From Paraburkholderia bryophila (GTDB lineage Bacteria > Pseudomonadota > Gammaproteobacteria > Burkholderiales > Burkholderiaceae): a stretch of DNA of 64,000 nt. The DNA lies in contig NZ_JACCAS010000002.1 in NCBI RefSeq assembly GCF_013409255.1, positions 3,214,001 to 3,278,000 of the forward strand. The letters are read 5' to 3'. The translations under genes and the position numbers were made by a program. The notes under the pieces were generated by a model. It did not search any database. It was given only the letters and a program-made list of their open reading frames with translations, and was not told where the DNA came from. This document shows positions 19,401 through 27,387 of this stretch, one piece after another. Position 1 is the first letter of the stretch. Each line of letters opens with the position of its first letter.

Positions 19401-22400
19401 CGTCTGCCGGTAGTGTTCCAGCCGCAGCATTCGAAGCTGTTCCGTTTCACCGTCGACGTTCGCACCGCGAGCTTCACGATCGAAACGCGCGACCGCATGT
19501 CCGACGAAGCGTGGTCGCTCAATGTCACCGGGCGTCTGCTCGCGAGCGGTTGCGCGCTGAGCGACGATGCCGCGACGAGCCGCTTGCCGGCCACCGCGCT
19601 GACCGATCTGTTCGCCCGGCCGGCCATGTCCGGCGACACGCTGTACGCGAACACCACGGCGATCGGCCTGACGTACGGCCCGGCGTTCCAGTGGGTCCGC
19701 TCGGTGCATGTCGACGCCGACGCCGACATCGCGCTCGCGGAAGTCGACGTGCCTGCGGTGCTCGCCCAATCGCCGGCCGAGCTCGACGCTTATGCGTTGC
19801 ATCCGGCCTTGATGGATAGCGGTTTTCATCCGCTGTTCGCGTTGCTCGCAGCGGCGGATCAAAGCGGTCTCGACCATGCGGCGTATGTGCCGGTGCAACT
19901 CGGCCGCATCGACTATCTGCGCGGCGATGCGATTCGTTATGTGCTCGCGCGGATCGAGCGGCGCAGTCCGCACTCGGTGGTGGCGTCGTTCGAATTCGCC
20001 GACGCGCAAGGCGCGATCGTCGCGCGGCTCGGGGCCTGCCGGTTCCGCCGCGTCGATCTGAAGGGCCGCCGTCAGCAGGCGCCCGCACGTTACACCTATC
20101 TCGTCGAGGCCAAACCGCTCGCCGCCGATATCGACGCGCACACGCTGCCTGAACCGGCCGCATTGCTCGTCGATGCCGTCGCTGCGCTGGCCGCCCGCGA
20201 AGATCAGCCGCGCCGCCGCGCGCATCTGACCGAAATGCTGCCGCTGCTGGACGTACTGGCCGGCGCCTACGCGCTGCGGGCGCTCGACGCGCTGAAGGTG
20301 TTCGAGCACGCGGCGCTGCCGGATTGCGCGCATCCCACCTTGCTCGCGCGGCTCGCGCAGATTGTCGTGGAAGACGGTCTCGCGACGCGCGACGGCGCCC
20401 GTCTCGTGCGTGACGACGTGGCCTGCGCGAACCTGCCGGGCATCGACGAACTGTGGCGCGAGTTGATCGCGCAATCGCCCGCGCACGTGGCTGAGTTGAC
20501 GCTGCTCGCCCATTGCGGCGCGGCGCTGCCGGCCGTCTTGCGCGGCGAGGTGAGCGGCGCGCGGATTCTGCCGCCGTCGCGCAGCAGCCTGGTCGAGCAT
20601 TTCTTCGAAGCGTCGCCGACGTGGACCCACGTCAACGCGTTGGCCGGCGAGTGCCTGCATCGTGCGATCGAAGGCTGGAACGAGCCGCGCCGTTTGCGCG
20701 TGCTCGAACTGGATTCGCCGTCGAGCGACGTGCTGCAGCCGTTGGCGATTCACATGCCGGTGTCACGCTGCGACTACACGATCGCGGGCACGCATGAACA
20801 GTTGAGCGGCTTCGACGCGAGCGGGCATCCGTCGGTGCATATCGCCACCATCGAGTTCGGCGAGACACCGCGTCTGTCCGGCATCGAGGCGGGCGAGCGC
20901 TACGACCTCGTCGTCGCGAGCCATGTGCTGGCGGCCCAGACCGAGCCGCGCGCGCTGCTCGCCGCGCTGCGCGGCTGGCTTGCGCCGGGTGCGCTGGTGG
21001 TCGTCACGGAGCCGCGCAACAGCCGCTTCGCCGACATCGTGTTCGATCTCGACGCGGACGCCGCGCATGCGAACGCGCGCCGTGCGGCCTGGTTGTCGCC
21101 GCAAGCGCTGACGAAGCAGCTCGAAGCGGCCGGCTTCGAACAGGTCACGCGACATGCCGAACAAGGCCTGGATCTGGAAGGCGCGCCGACGCTGATTGTG
21201 GCGCGCGAACCGCTGACGGCCTCGCGCACCGCCGATGCAGGCGACGTTGCATGCCAGGCGGCGCAGGCTCGGCCGACGCACTGGTCCTTGCTGTACGCAG
21301 CGGAGAGCGGCGATAGCGCGGTTGGCGCCGATAGCGACACGCTGGCCGCCGCGCTGCAAGCCGCCGGCCATTCAACGTCGACGACTACGCTGCTCACGTT
21401 GCGTCACGACATGAGCAAACTGGCCGCGCCGGCTGGGCACGTTCATCACGTGGTGTTCATCGCACCGGATCACAGCCTGTCCGCGAACGCGGACGGTGCC
21501 GACGTGATGCTCGCGCAACAGCAGACCACGCTCGCGCTGGCCCAACTGGTGCGCGATCTCACAGCGGTCGCCGGCATCATGCAGCCGCAACTGTGGATCG
21601 TCACGCGCGGCGGTGCGCCGCTCGCGATGCCGTTCGCGGATGCCGCCACGCTGCGTCCCGAGCAGGCGGCAATGTGGGGTTTGGGCCGCGTGCTGGCCAA
21701 CGAGCATCCGGAATTGTCGTCGCGTCTGATCGACGTTTGCGCCGGATGCCGCGACGCGGGTGCACTGCTGGCGCGTGAACTGCTCGCCTCCGACGGCGAA
21801 GAAGAAGTGCTGCTAACGCCGCATGGCCGTTACGTGCCGCGCATGTTGCCGGCTGCGAGCGCCGCGTTGCGCGACAAGGACGCTGCGCCGCTGCGCGCGC
21901 AGAACGAAGCGGCGGTGCTGGGCTTCGCGTCGCCGGGTTCGTTGCGCAACCTCGAATGGTTCGGTTTGCCGCAGCGCGAACTCGCGCCGGATGAAGTCGA
22001 AATCGAACCGGTCGCCACCGGCCTGAATTTCCGCGACGTGATGTACGCCATGGGCCTGCTGTCCGACGAAGCAGTCGAAAACGGCTTTGCAGGCGCGACG
22101 ATCGGCATGGAGTTGTCGGGCCGCGTGGCGCGCGTGGGACGCGACGTCGCGCGGTTTGTGCCGGGTGACGCGGTGCTAGGCTTCGCGCCCGCGTCGTTCG
22201 CGAGCCATGTGTGGACCAAGGCCGATGCCATCGCGCACAAACCCGCGCGTCTCACGTTCGAAGAAGCGGCCACGGTGCCGACCACCTTCTTCACCGCGTA
22301 CTACGCGCTGTGCGAGCTGGCGCGTCTGCGTCGCGGCGAGCGCGTGCTGGTGCACGGCGCGGCGGGCGGCGTGGGGATCGCGGCGATTCAACTGGCTCGC

Positions 22401-24209
22401 CATCTCGGCGCGGAAGTGTTCGCGACCGCGGGCAGCCGCGAGAAGCGCGAATTCGTGCGCCTGCTGGGCGCGGATCACGTGTTCGATTCGCGCAGCCTTG
22501 CCTTCGCCGATGAAATTCGTGAACGCACGCAAGGTGCGGGCGTCGACATCGTGCTGAATTCGCTGGCGGGTGAGGCGATGGTGCGCAGCATCGACACGTT
22601 GCGTCCGTTCGGCCGTTTTCTCGAACTCGGCAAGCGCGATTTCTATGAAAACAGCCGGATCGGGCTGCGTCCGTTCCGCAACAACATCAGCTATTTCGGC
22701 ATCGACGCGGATCAATTGATGAGCGCGTTGCCGGGCCTGACCGCGCGTCTGTTCGACGAGGTCATGCAACTGTTCGCGGATGGCGTGCTGCATCCGCTGC
22801 CGTATCGCGCGTTTCCGGCCGAGCGGGTCGAGGAAGCGTTCCGGCATATGCAGCAGGCGCGGCAAATCGGCAAGATTCTCGTGACCTATCCGGCCGGCAC
22901 ACCGAGCCCGGCACGCGCGAGTTCGACCGAGGCGGTGCTGCAACTCGATCCGGCGGCGGCGTATCTGATCGTCGGCGGCACGGGCGGTCTCGGCTTCGCC
23001 ACCGCGCGCTGGATGAGGTCGCGCGGCGCACGCCATCTGACGCTGGCCAGCCGTTCCGGCTCGCTCACGCCGGCGTTCGCCGAGGAAGCCGCGCGCTGGT
23101 CCCAAGAAAACGGCACCCAGGTACATGCGGCCGCTTGCGACGTCACCGACGCCGCCGCGCTCGACCTGCTGCTCGCGGACATCAGCCGGCGCGGAACTCC
23201 GCTCAGAGGCGTGCTGCATTCGGCGATGGTGATCGACGACGGCCTCGTGCGCAATCTCGACGACGCGCGTTTCGCCGCGGTGCTCGCGCCGAAGCTGGCT
23301 GGTGCGTGGAATCTGCATCAGGCCACTCGCAGCGCGGCGCTCGATTTCTTCGTGGTCTATTCGTCGGCGACGACCTTCCTCGGCAATCCGGGGCAGTCGA
23401 GCTACGTGGCGGCCAACAGTTTCCTCGAAGCGCTGATCGTGCAACGTCGCGCGGCCGGTTTGGCGGGCACGTATATGGCCTGGGGGCCGCTCGACGACGT
23501 CGGCTTCCTCGCACGCAATGCGGAGACGCGCGAAGCGTTGCAGGCGCGCATTGGCGGTCTGTCGATCACCTCGGCGGAAGCGCTGCATGCGCTCGAACGC
23601 GCGCTGGTCGACGTCAACGCGGGCGAAGCGGTGGTGCGGCTCGACTGGCAGGCGCTGTCGCTCGGCATGCCGGCGGCGCGCGCGCGCCGCTACACCGAGT
23701 TGCATGCGCGGGGTAGTCACGAGCCAGCGCGCCAGGGCGGCGCGCAGATGCGCGATCAGATCGCCGGGCTGCCGTTCGCGGACGCGCTGCATCTGGTCGA
23801 GGAAACCTTGCAGGCGCAGATCGCGCGCATCCTGCACATGTCGCCGGAAAAAATCGAAACCGGTCGCTCGATCCTCGATATGGGCATGGATTCGCTGATG
23901 GGCATGGAACTGGGTATGGCCGTGGAAGAGAGCTTCCAGGTCAAGCTGTCCATCATGACGATGGCCGAAGGCGCGACCGTGCATTCGCTCGCGCAACGTA
24001 TCGTCGAATCGATCCAGACTCAGGACGACGCCGCGGACAACGGCGTCGCGGCGCAGGTGGCGGCGGTCGCCGCGCAACATGCGCTCGACGTCGGCGCGCA
24101 TGCGCTGGCCGATGTCGCGGATGCCATGGCGGCACAAGCCGGCGCGTTGTCCGCGTCCGCGTCCGCGTCCACATCTGCGCCGTCCGGCGTCACGACGGAG
24201 CTCGTCTGA
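16458..24209 (+). CDS. wcbR: Reducing type I polyketide/fatty acid synthase (WcbR-like)
   Basis: This is a single 2583-residue module: KS, AT, DH, degenerate methyltransferase-like region, ER, KR, ACP. KS (1-430) has Cys174 in VDTACSSSL, His310 in EAHGTGTAVGDP and His350 in NVGHLETASG. AT has Ser643 in GHSVGE and His748 in YAFH, malonyl-like. DH has His944 in HVVDGGVAFPG and Asp1120. ER has VHGAAGGVGIAAIQLA near 1963. KR has VGGTGGLG near 2169, with Ser and Tyr2316 in the active site. ACP has Ser2479 in GMDSLMG. All reductive steps look intact, so an iterative saturated acyl chain is expected. There is no thioesterase; the C-terminus is an Ala/Ser-rich tail. An Asp/Asn-rich linker joins KS and AT. 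Confidence 0.95.
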   Translation: MTKQIAIVGMACRFPGHVESPDDFWALLRDEKDAVTQVPADRFGTEFYQHPSKREAGKSYTFSAGVLDDVAGFDAAFFGISPREAQQMDPQQRLLLELAWETFEDAGVRPRDMEGSHCAVYIGVASPDYGNRFVDDLNAVDPYSATGNTLSIASNRLSYLFDLRGPSVSVDTACSSSLVALHQACQALQSGDAEIALAGGVNLLLHPFGFVTFSKASMLSPRGRCRAFDASGDGYVRSEGGALVMLKTLDRALADGDTIHAVIAGSGVNSDGYSQGGISVPGAATQAALLRTVYDRAGVDPRSLAYVEAHGTGTAVGDPIEARALMEVASAGREVDRPLLIGSVKTNVGHLETASGMAGLIKAILCLKHRAVPKTLHFETPNPAIDFVGGRLRVVDRLTPLGSDGQPLVIGVNSFGFGGTNAHVVLKEAPGAVTTAPAAGDNDNETRTDNDSDSGKDNDIAPLPLILSARSAAALPALAARYLAALESGTSWNTLASNAAHRRQWLKYRAVIAPATSDEARAALGALIAPTPDQTTSALVQGDTPGDDTRLALVFSGNGSQWAGMGKQLVEQEPVFSAALDELDALWCADGSPSLVAALREGVSATLLEATEHAQPLLFALQVGVVRVIEARGVGFDVCLGHSVGEVAAAWASGALTLAQAVHVIKIRSRAQATTRGTGRMAAAGLGETAMRALLAQLGVDTDVEVAGVNSPQAVTLAGPFGALQRVEAAVKESGRFFQMLDLDYAFHSRQMNPIEPGVLQGLADLTPGAATRRFVSTVTGAELAGTELDAHYWWRNIREPVRFGEAVAQVAQTGVRLFLEVGPHSILRTYVTQTLDDVRVSGRSLPTLKRHHDSARMLQQAIHATIANGARVDAQRFAPMGARVALPSYPWQHERYWLGPTAEAYNLVNRRREHPLLGYRLHEHALAWENQLDPAGLPMLADHVVDGGVAFPGAGYVEMALAAARVHFGTASCAVQNLEIRLPVVFQPQHSKLFRFTVDVRTASFTIETRDRMSDEAWSLNVTGRLLASGCALSDDAATSRLPATALTDLFARPAMSGDTLYANTTAIGLTYGPAFQWVRSVHVDADADIALAEVDVPAVLAQSPAELDAYALHPALMDSGFHPLFALLAAADQSGLDHAAYVPVQLGRIDYLRGDAIRYVLARIERRSPHSVVASFEFADAQGAIVARLGACRFRRVDLKGRRQQAPARYTYLVEAKPLAADIDAHTLPEPAALLVDAVAALAAREDQPRRRAHLTEMLPLLDVLAGAYALRALDALKVFEHAALPDCAHPTLLARLAQIVVEDGLATRDGARLVRDDVACANLPGIDELWRELIAQSPAHVAELTLLAHCGAALPAVLRGEVSGARILPPSRSSLVEHFFEASPTWTHVNALAGECLHRAIEGWNEPRRLRVLELDSPSSDVLQPLAIHMPVSRCDYTIAGTHEQLSGFDASGHPSVHIATIEFGETPRLSGIEAGERYDLVVASHVLAAQTEPRALLAALRGWLAPGALVVVTEPRNSRFADIVFDLDADAAHANARRAAWLSPQALTKQLEAAGFEQVTRHAEQGLDLEGAPTLIVAREPLTASRTADAGDVACQAAQARPTHWSLLYAAESGDSAVGADSDTLAAALQAAGHSTSTTTLLTLRHDMSKLAAPAGHVHHVVFIAPDHSLSANADGADVMLAQQQTTLALAQLVRDLTAVAGIMQPQLWIVTRGGAPLAMPFADAATLRPEQAAMWGLGRVLANEHPELSSRLIDVCAGCRDAGALLARELLASDGEEEVLLTPHGRYVPRMLPAASAALRDKDAAPLRAQNEAAVLGFASPGSLRNLEWFGLPQRELAPDEVEIEPVATGLNFRDVMYAMGLLSDEAVENGFAGATIGMELSGRVARVGRDVARFVPGDAVLGFAPASFASHVWTKADAIAHKPARLTFEEAATVPTTFFTAYYALCELARLRRGERVLVHGAAGGVGIAAIQLARHLGAEVFATAGSREKREFVRLLGADHVFDSRSLAFADEIRERTQGAGVDIVLNSLAGEAMVRSIDTLRPFGRFLELGKRDFYENSRIGLRPFRNNISYFGIDADQLMSALPGLTARLFDEVMQLFADGVLHPLPYRAFPAERVEEAFRHMQQARQIGKILVTYPAGTPSPARASSTEAVLQLDPAAAYLIVGGTGGLGFATARWMRSRGARHLTLASRSGSLTPAFAEEAARWSQENGTQVHAAACDVTDAAALDLLLADISRRGTPLRGVLHSAMVIDDGLVRNLDDARFAAVLAPKLAGAWNLHQATRSAALDFFVVYSSATTFLGNPGQSSYVAANSFLEALIVQRRAAGLAGTYMAWGPLDDVGFLARNAETREALQARIGGLSITSAEALHALERALVDVNAGEAVVRLDWQALSLGMPAARARRYTELHARGSHEPARQGGAQMRDQIAGLPFADALHLVEETLQAQIARILHMSPEKIETGRSILDMGMDSLMGMELGMAVEESFQVKLSIMTMAEGATVHSLAQRIVESIQTQDDAADNGVAAQVAAVAAQHALDVGAHALADVADAMAAQAGALSASASASTSAPSGVTTELV

Positions 24210-25123
24210 TGCGCGCGCCGGCCGGCTGGAGCGACCGTGAAGGCACGCTTGCGCGCGAGCTGACGTTGAGCGGTCACGGCCTGCATACCGGCCGTCGCGT
24301 GAACGTGCGGATCCTGCCGGGCAACGCCGACAGTCCGCGCGGCATCGTGTTCCGGCGCGTGCGGGACGGCCGCACGCTCGCGGAACTGCCGGTGAGTCCT
24401 TCGTTGCGGCGCGGCCAGCCGCTTTGCACGATGCTCGAATCGAGCGACGGAGTGCGGGTGCGCACGGTCGAGCATCTGCTCGCGTCGCTGCTGACCTGCG
24501 AGATCGATCGCGCAACCGTCGAGCTGGACGCCGAAGAAGTGCCCATTCTCGACGGCAGCGCACAGCCGTGGATCGACGCGATCCGCGCGTGCGGCCGCAT
24601 CGGCTTGCCGCACTCCAAGCGCTTCATTCGTGTGCTGCGCGAGGTGAAGATCGCCGACGGCGCGGGCACCCGCGACGAACGCAGCATCTCGATCGAACCG
24701 TCGACGGACTATGAAATGACGGTGCGTAACGATCTGAAGGGTTTCGGCGAACTGCGCTGGGACGGCGCGCTGACGCCCGCGAGTTTCGCTGAACAGATCG
24801 CGCCGTCGCGTTCGTATGGCCGCGTCAAATGGGCGATTCCCGCGATTCTCGCCGGCTACGTGCGCGGCATGCCGATTCTGCGCGGCGCGCGTTTGTCGTG
24901 CACCGCCGCGATTGTCGGCAACCGCGTGGTGGGCGGCATGCGCGTGCCCGACGAATTCGTGCGGCACCGCGTGCTCGATCTGGTCGGCGATATGGCAATG
25001 GCCGGTGCGCCGTTGCTCGGTCGCGTGAACGCGCTGCGGCCGAGTCACGAAATGAACTACCGGCTGGTTGCCGAACTGCTCGCCACGCCCGACGCGTGGG
25101 AGTGGGCCGAATTCACGGCTTGA
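24209..25123 (+). CDS. wcbS: LpxC-like deacetylase in capsule locus (WcbS-like)
   Basis: This 304-residue protein belongs to the LpxC family of zinc deacetylases (UDP-3-O-acyl-GlcNAc deacetylase). The catalytic set is intact: Glu88 and His89 in TVEHLLASLL, His253 and Asp257 in FVRHRVLDLVGD, and His280 in PSHEMNYRL, equivalent to E. coli Glu78, His79, His238, Asp242 and His265. It begins with the LSGHGLHTGRRV segment of the family. It overlaps the polyketide synthase stop by one base (TGATG), so the two are translationally coupled. As a paralogue outside the lipid A operon, it probably removes an N-acyl group from a capsule-lipid intermediate. Confidence 0.9.
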   Translation: MRAPAGWSDREGTLARELTLSGHGLHTGRRVNVRILPGNADSPRGIVFRRVRDGRTLAELPVSPSLRRGQPLCTMLESSDGVRVRTVEHLLASLLTCEIDRATVELDAEEVPILDGSAQPWIDAIRACGRIGLPHSKRFIRVLREVKIADGAGTRDERSISIEPSTDYEMTVRNDLKGFGELRWDGALTPASFAEQIAPSRSYGRVKWAIPAILAGYVRGMPILRGARLSCTAAIVGNRVVGGMRVPDEFVRHRVLDLVGDMAMAGAPLLGRVNALRPSHEMNYRLVAELLATPDAWEWAEFTA

Positions 25124-25188
25124 ATTTCACCAGCACACCACCAGCGCATCGCCAGCAGGCTGACTGGTTACGAGGTTATCGGAACACT

Positions 25189-26526
25189 ATGGGATTGGGC
25201 GACAACATCCGCCAGCAACTCGCCGCGAAGGCGTTGATGCGGCAACTGGAACGCGTCTCCGAAGAAGCGCGGACGCCGGGCGCGCCGTTGGCTGCGGCCG
25301 GCCCGCGCGCGGCGCAGGACGCCTCGCGCGCCGCGCTGTGCAGCTTCGAGACGATGCCCGGTTATCAGCAGGTCGAGATCTTGCGGCAGATGGGCGAAAA
25401 ACTGCAGGTGCAGTCGCCGTTCTTCCGCGTGCATGACGGCATTGCGGGCGCGACCACGCAGATTGGCGGCGCCGAGTATCTGAACTACGCGAACTACAAC
25501 TACCTGGGCCTGGCCGGCGATCCGCGGGTGTCGGCGCGCGCCAAGGAAGCGATCGACCGTTACGGCACCTCGGCGTCCGCGAGCCGGATGGTGGCGGGCG
25601 AACGGCCGGTGCAGCGCGAACTGGAAACGGCGCTCGCGTCGTTCTATGAAGTCGACGACTGCGTCGTGTTCGTAAGCGGCCACGCGACCAACGTGACGGT
25701 GATCGGCTCGCTGTTCGGACCCGGCGATCTGATCGTGCACGATTCGCTCGCGCATAACAGCATCGTGCAGGGCGCGCAGCTGAGCGGCGCGAAACGCCTG
25801 AGCTTCGCGCACAACGACTGGCAGGCGCTCGACGCGCTGCTCGCGCGCGTGCGCCACGACTACCGGCGTGTGCTGATCGCGATCGAAGGCCTTTACAGCA
25901 TGGACGGCGATATTCCCGATCTGGCGCAGTTCGTCGAGATCAAGCGCCGCCATGCGGCGTTCCTGATGGTCGACGAAGCGCACTCGCTCGGCGTGCTCGG
26001 CGAGCGCGGCCAGGGTGTGCGCGAACAGTGCGGCGTGGCGAGCGGCGACGTCGATATCTGGATGGGCACGCTCAGCAAAACGCTGGCGGGCTGCGGCGGT
26101 TTTATCGCCGGCTCGCAGGCGTTGATCGATATCTTGCGGCATCTGGCGCCAGGCTTTCTGTACAGCGTGGGTCTCGCGCCGTCGCTCGCGGCGGCTTCAT
26201 TGGCCGCGCTGGAACGTCTCGTCGCCGAACCGGAACGGGTGGCGCAATTGCGCGCGCGCGGCCGCCAGTTTCTCGACGAAGCACGCGCGGCAGGACTCGA
26301 CACCGGCAAGAGCGCGGGCTACGCGGTCGTGCCGATCATCACCGGCAGCACCTTGAAAGCCGCGCAATGGGCCAACGCGATGTTCGCGGACGGCATCAAC
26401 GTGCAGCCGATTTTTTATCCGGCCGTTGAAGAAAAGGCCGCACGTCTGCGGTTTTTCATCTGTTCGACGCACGAGCCCGAGCAGATCAGCCGAACCATCG
26501 CGGCGCTCAAGCGCCTGCCTCGCTAA
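25189..26526 (+). CDS. wcbT: Alpha-oxoamine synthase, PLP dependent (WcbT-like)
   Basis: This 445-residue protein belongs to the alpha-oxoamine synthase family (BioF, KBL, HemA, serine palmitoyltransferase). These enzymes condense an acyl thioester with an amino acid, losing CO2, to give an alpha-amino ketone. Key residues are Asp262, Ala264 and His265 in VDEAHSLGVLGERG and the PLP lysine Lys297 in MGTLSKTLAGCGGF. Other motifs are NYNYLGLAGDP and IEGLYSMDGDIPDL. An N-terminal extension of about 50 residues is longer than in BioF. The ATG at 25189 is preferred because the upstream frame overlaps the LpxC-like gene. In context it could release the WcbR chain from its ACP. Confidence 0.9.
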   Translation: MGLGDNIRQQLAAKALMRQLERVSEEARTPGAPLAAAGPRAAQDASRAALCSFETMPGYQQVEILRQMGEKLQVQSPFFRVHDGIAGATTQIGGAEYLNYANYNYLGLAGDPRVSARAKEAIDRYGTSASASRMVAGERPVQRELETALASFYEVDDCVVFVSGHATNVTVIGSLFGPGDLIVHDSLAHNSIVQGAQLSGAKRLSFAHNDWQALDALLARVRHDYRRVLIAIEGLYSMDGDIPDLAQFVEIKRRHAAFLMVDEAHSLGVLGERGQGVREQCGVASGDVDIWMGTLSKTLAGCGGFIAGSQALIDILRHLAPGFLYSVGLAPSLAAASLAALERLVAEPERVAQLRARGRQFLDEARAAGLDTGKSAGYAVVPIITGSTLKAAQWANAMFADGINVQPIFYPAVEEKAARLRFFICSTHEPEQISRTIAALKRLPR

Positions 26527-26543
26527 AGAGAAGCCATTCCGCC

Positions 26544-27233
26544 ATGCACGCCGTACAAGCCGACCGTCCCGACCTTGGTATGCCGCCGCGCGGGCGCGCC
26601 GCCGCCACGCTGAGTTTTCGCCCCGCGCGGCCCGAAGACGCCGACGCCTGCGCGCCGCTGATCTTCGCCTCCGGCGTGCGTGAGTTCGGTTTCTTTCTGG
26701 GCGAGCCCGCCGCGACCTGCATCGATTTTCTGGCCTTCGCGTTCGGTTCGAAGCAGGGCCGTTTTTCGTACCGGCGTCACCGCGTGGCCGTGGACGGCAA
26801 CGCTCGGGTGGTCGCGGTGCTGGCCGTACACGACGGCCGCAGGACCTGGCTCGACGATCCGCATGTCGCGCTGATGCTGCTGCTGTTTTTCGGTGTGCGC
26901 CGCACGGTGCGCATGCTGTTGCGCGGCCTCACGCTGGAGAGCGAACTGCCTGCGCCGAAGTCGTCGCAGACGCTGATCGCGCATTGCGCGACGCACGAAC
27001 AATTGCGCGGCACGGGCCTGTTCAGCGGGCTGTTCGCCGACGCGCTGCACGCGGGCTCGCTGGAACGCGACGGCGGCCGGCAGGTCGTGCTGGATGTGCT
27101 GGTCAGCAATACGCGTGCATACGGTCTGTACCGGCGACTCGGGTTCATCGAGTTGCCGCGCCGTGCACCGGCTTCGCCGCGTTTGCCGCGCGAGCTTGAA
27201 TCGGTGCGGATGCAGTTTGTCGGCAGGGGCTGA
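26544..27233 (+). CDS. GNAT-family acyltransferase
   Basis: This 229-residue protein belongs to the GCN5-related N-acyltransferase superfamily. It has the acetyl-CoA loop EQLRGTGLFSGLFADAL and the C-terminal signature LVSNTRAYGLYRRLGFIEL. Residues 30-70 (ADACAPLIFASGVREFGFFL) match a GNAT subgroup found next to capsule and lipid genes. It follows wcbT by 17 bp and ends the plus-strand block before manC. The likely role is acylation of an amino group, perhaps the amine made by the oxoamine synthase or exposed by the LpxC-like enzyme. The substrate is not known. Confidence 0.82.
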   Translation: MHAVQADRPDLGMPPRGRAAATLSFRPARPEDADACAPLIFASGVREFGFFLGEPAATCIDFLAFAFGSKQGRFSYRRHRVAVDGNARVVAVLAVHDGRRTWLDDPHVALMLLLFFGVRRTVRMLLRGLTLESELPAPKSSQTLIAHCATHEQLRGTGLFSGLFADALHAGSLERDGGRQVVLDVLVSNTRAYGLYRRLGFIELPRRAPASPRLPRELESVRMQFVGRG

Positions 27234-27387
27234 GCGAGCGGTTCGAAGCGGCCTGATGAGCCAGTTCAGGAATCGGTAAGCCTGCAGTTCAGGCGGTGCC
27301 ATGACGGGTTGAGAGGTCCGTCGGGCGTCAGCGCTGCGGGGACGAAGATTTCACACCTCAATAAAAATACGTGGGAAGGGTAAAAGC

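Noticed and set aside
18036..20753. Long minus-strand open frame (905 codons) opposite the PKS
   Set aside because: It is rich in Arg, His and Gln with no family motifs, and lies opposite intact KS/AT/DH coding sequence. High-GC third positions make such antisense frames common.
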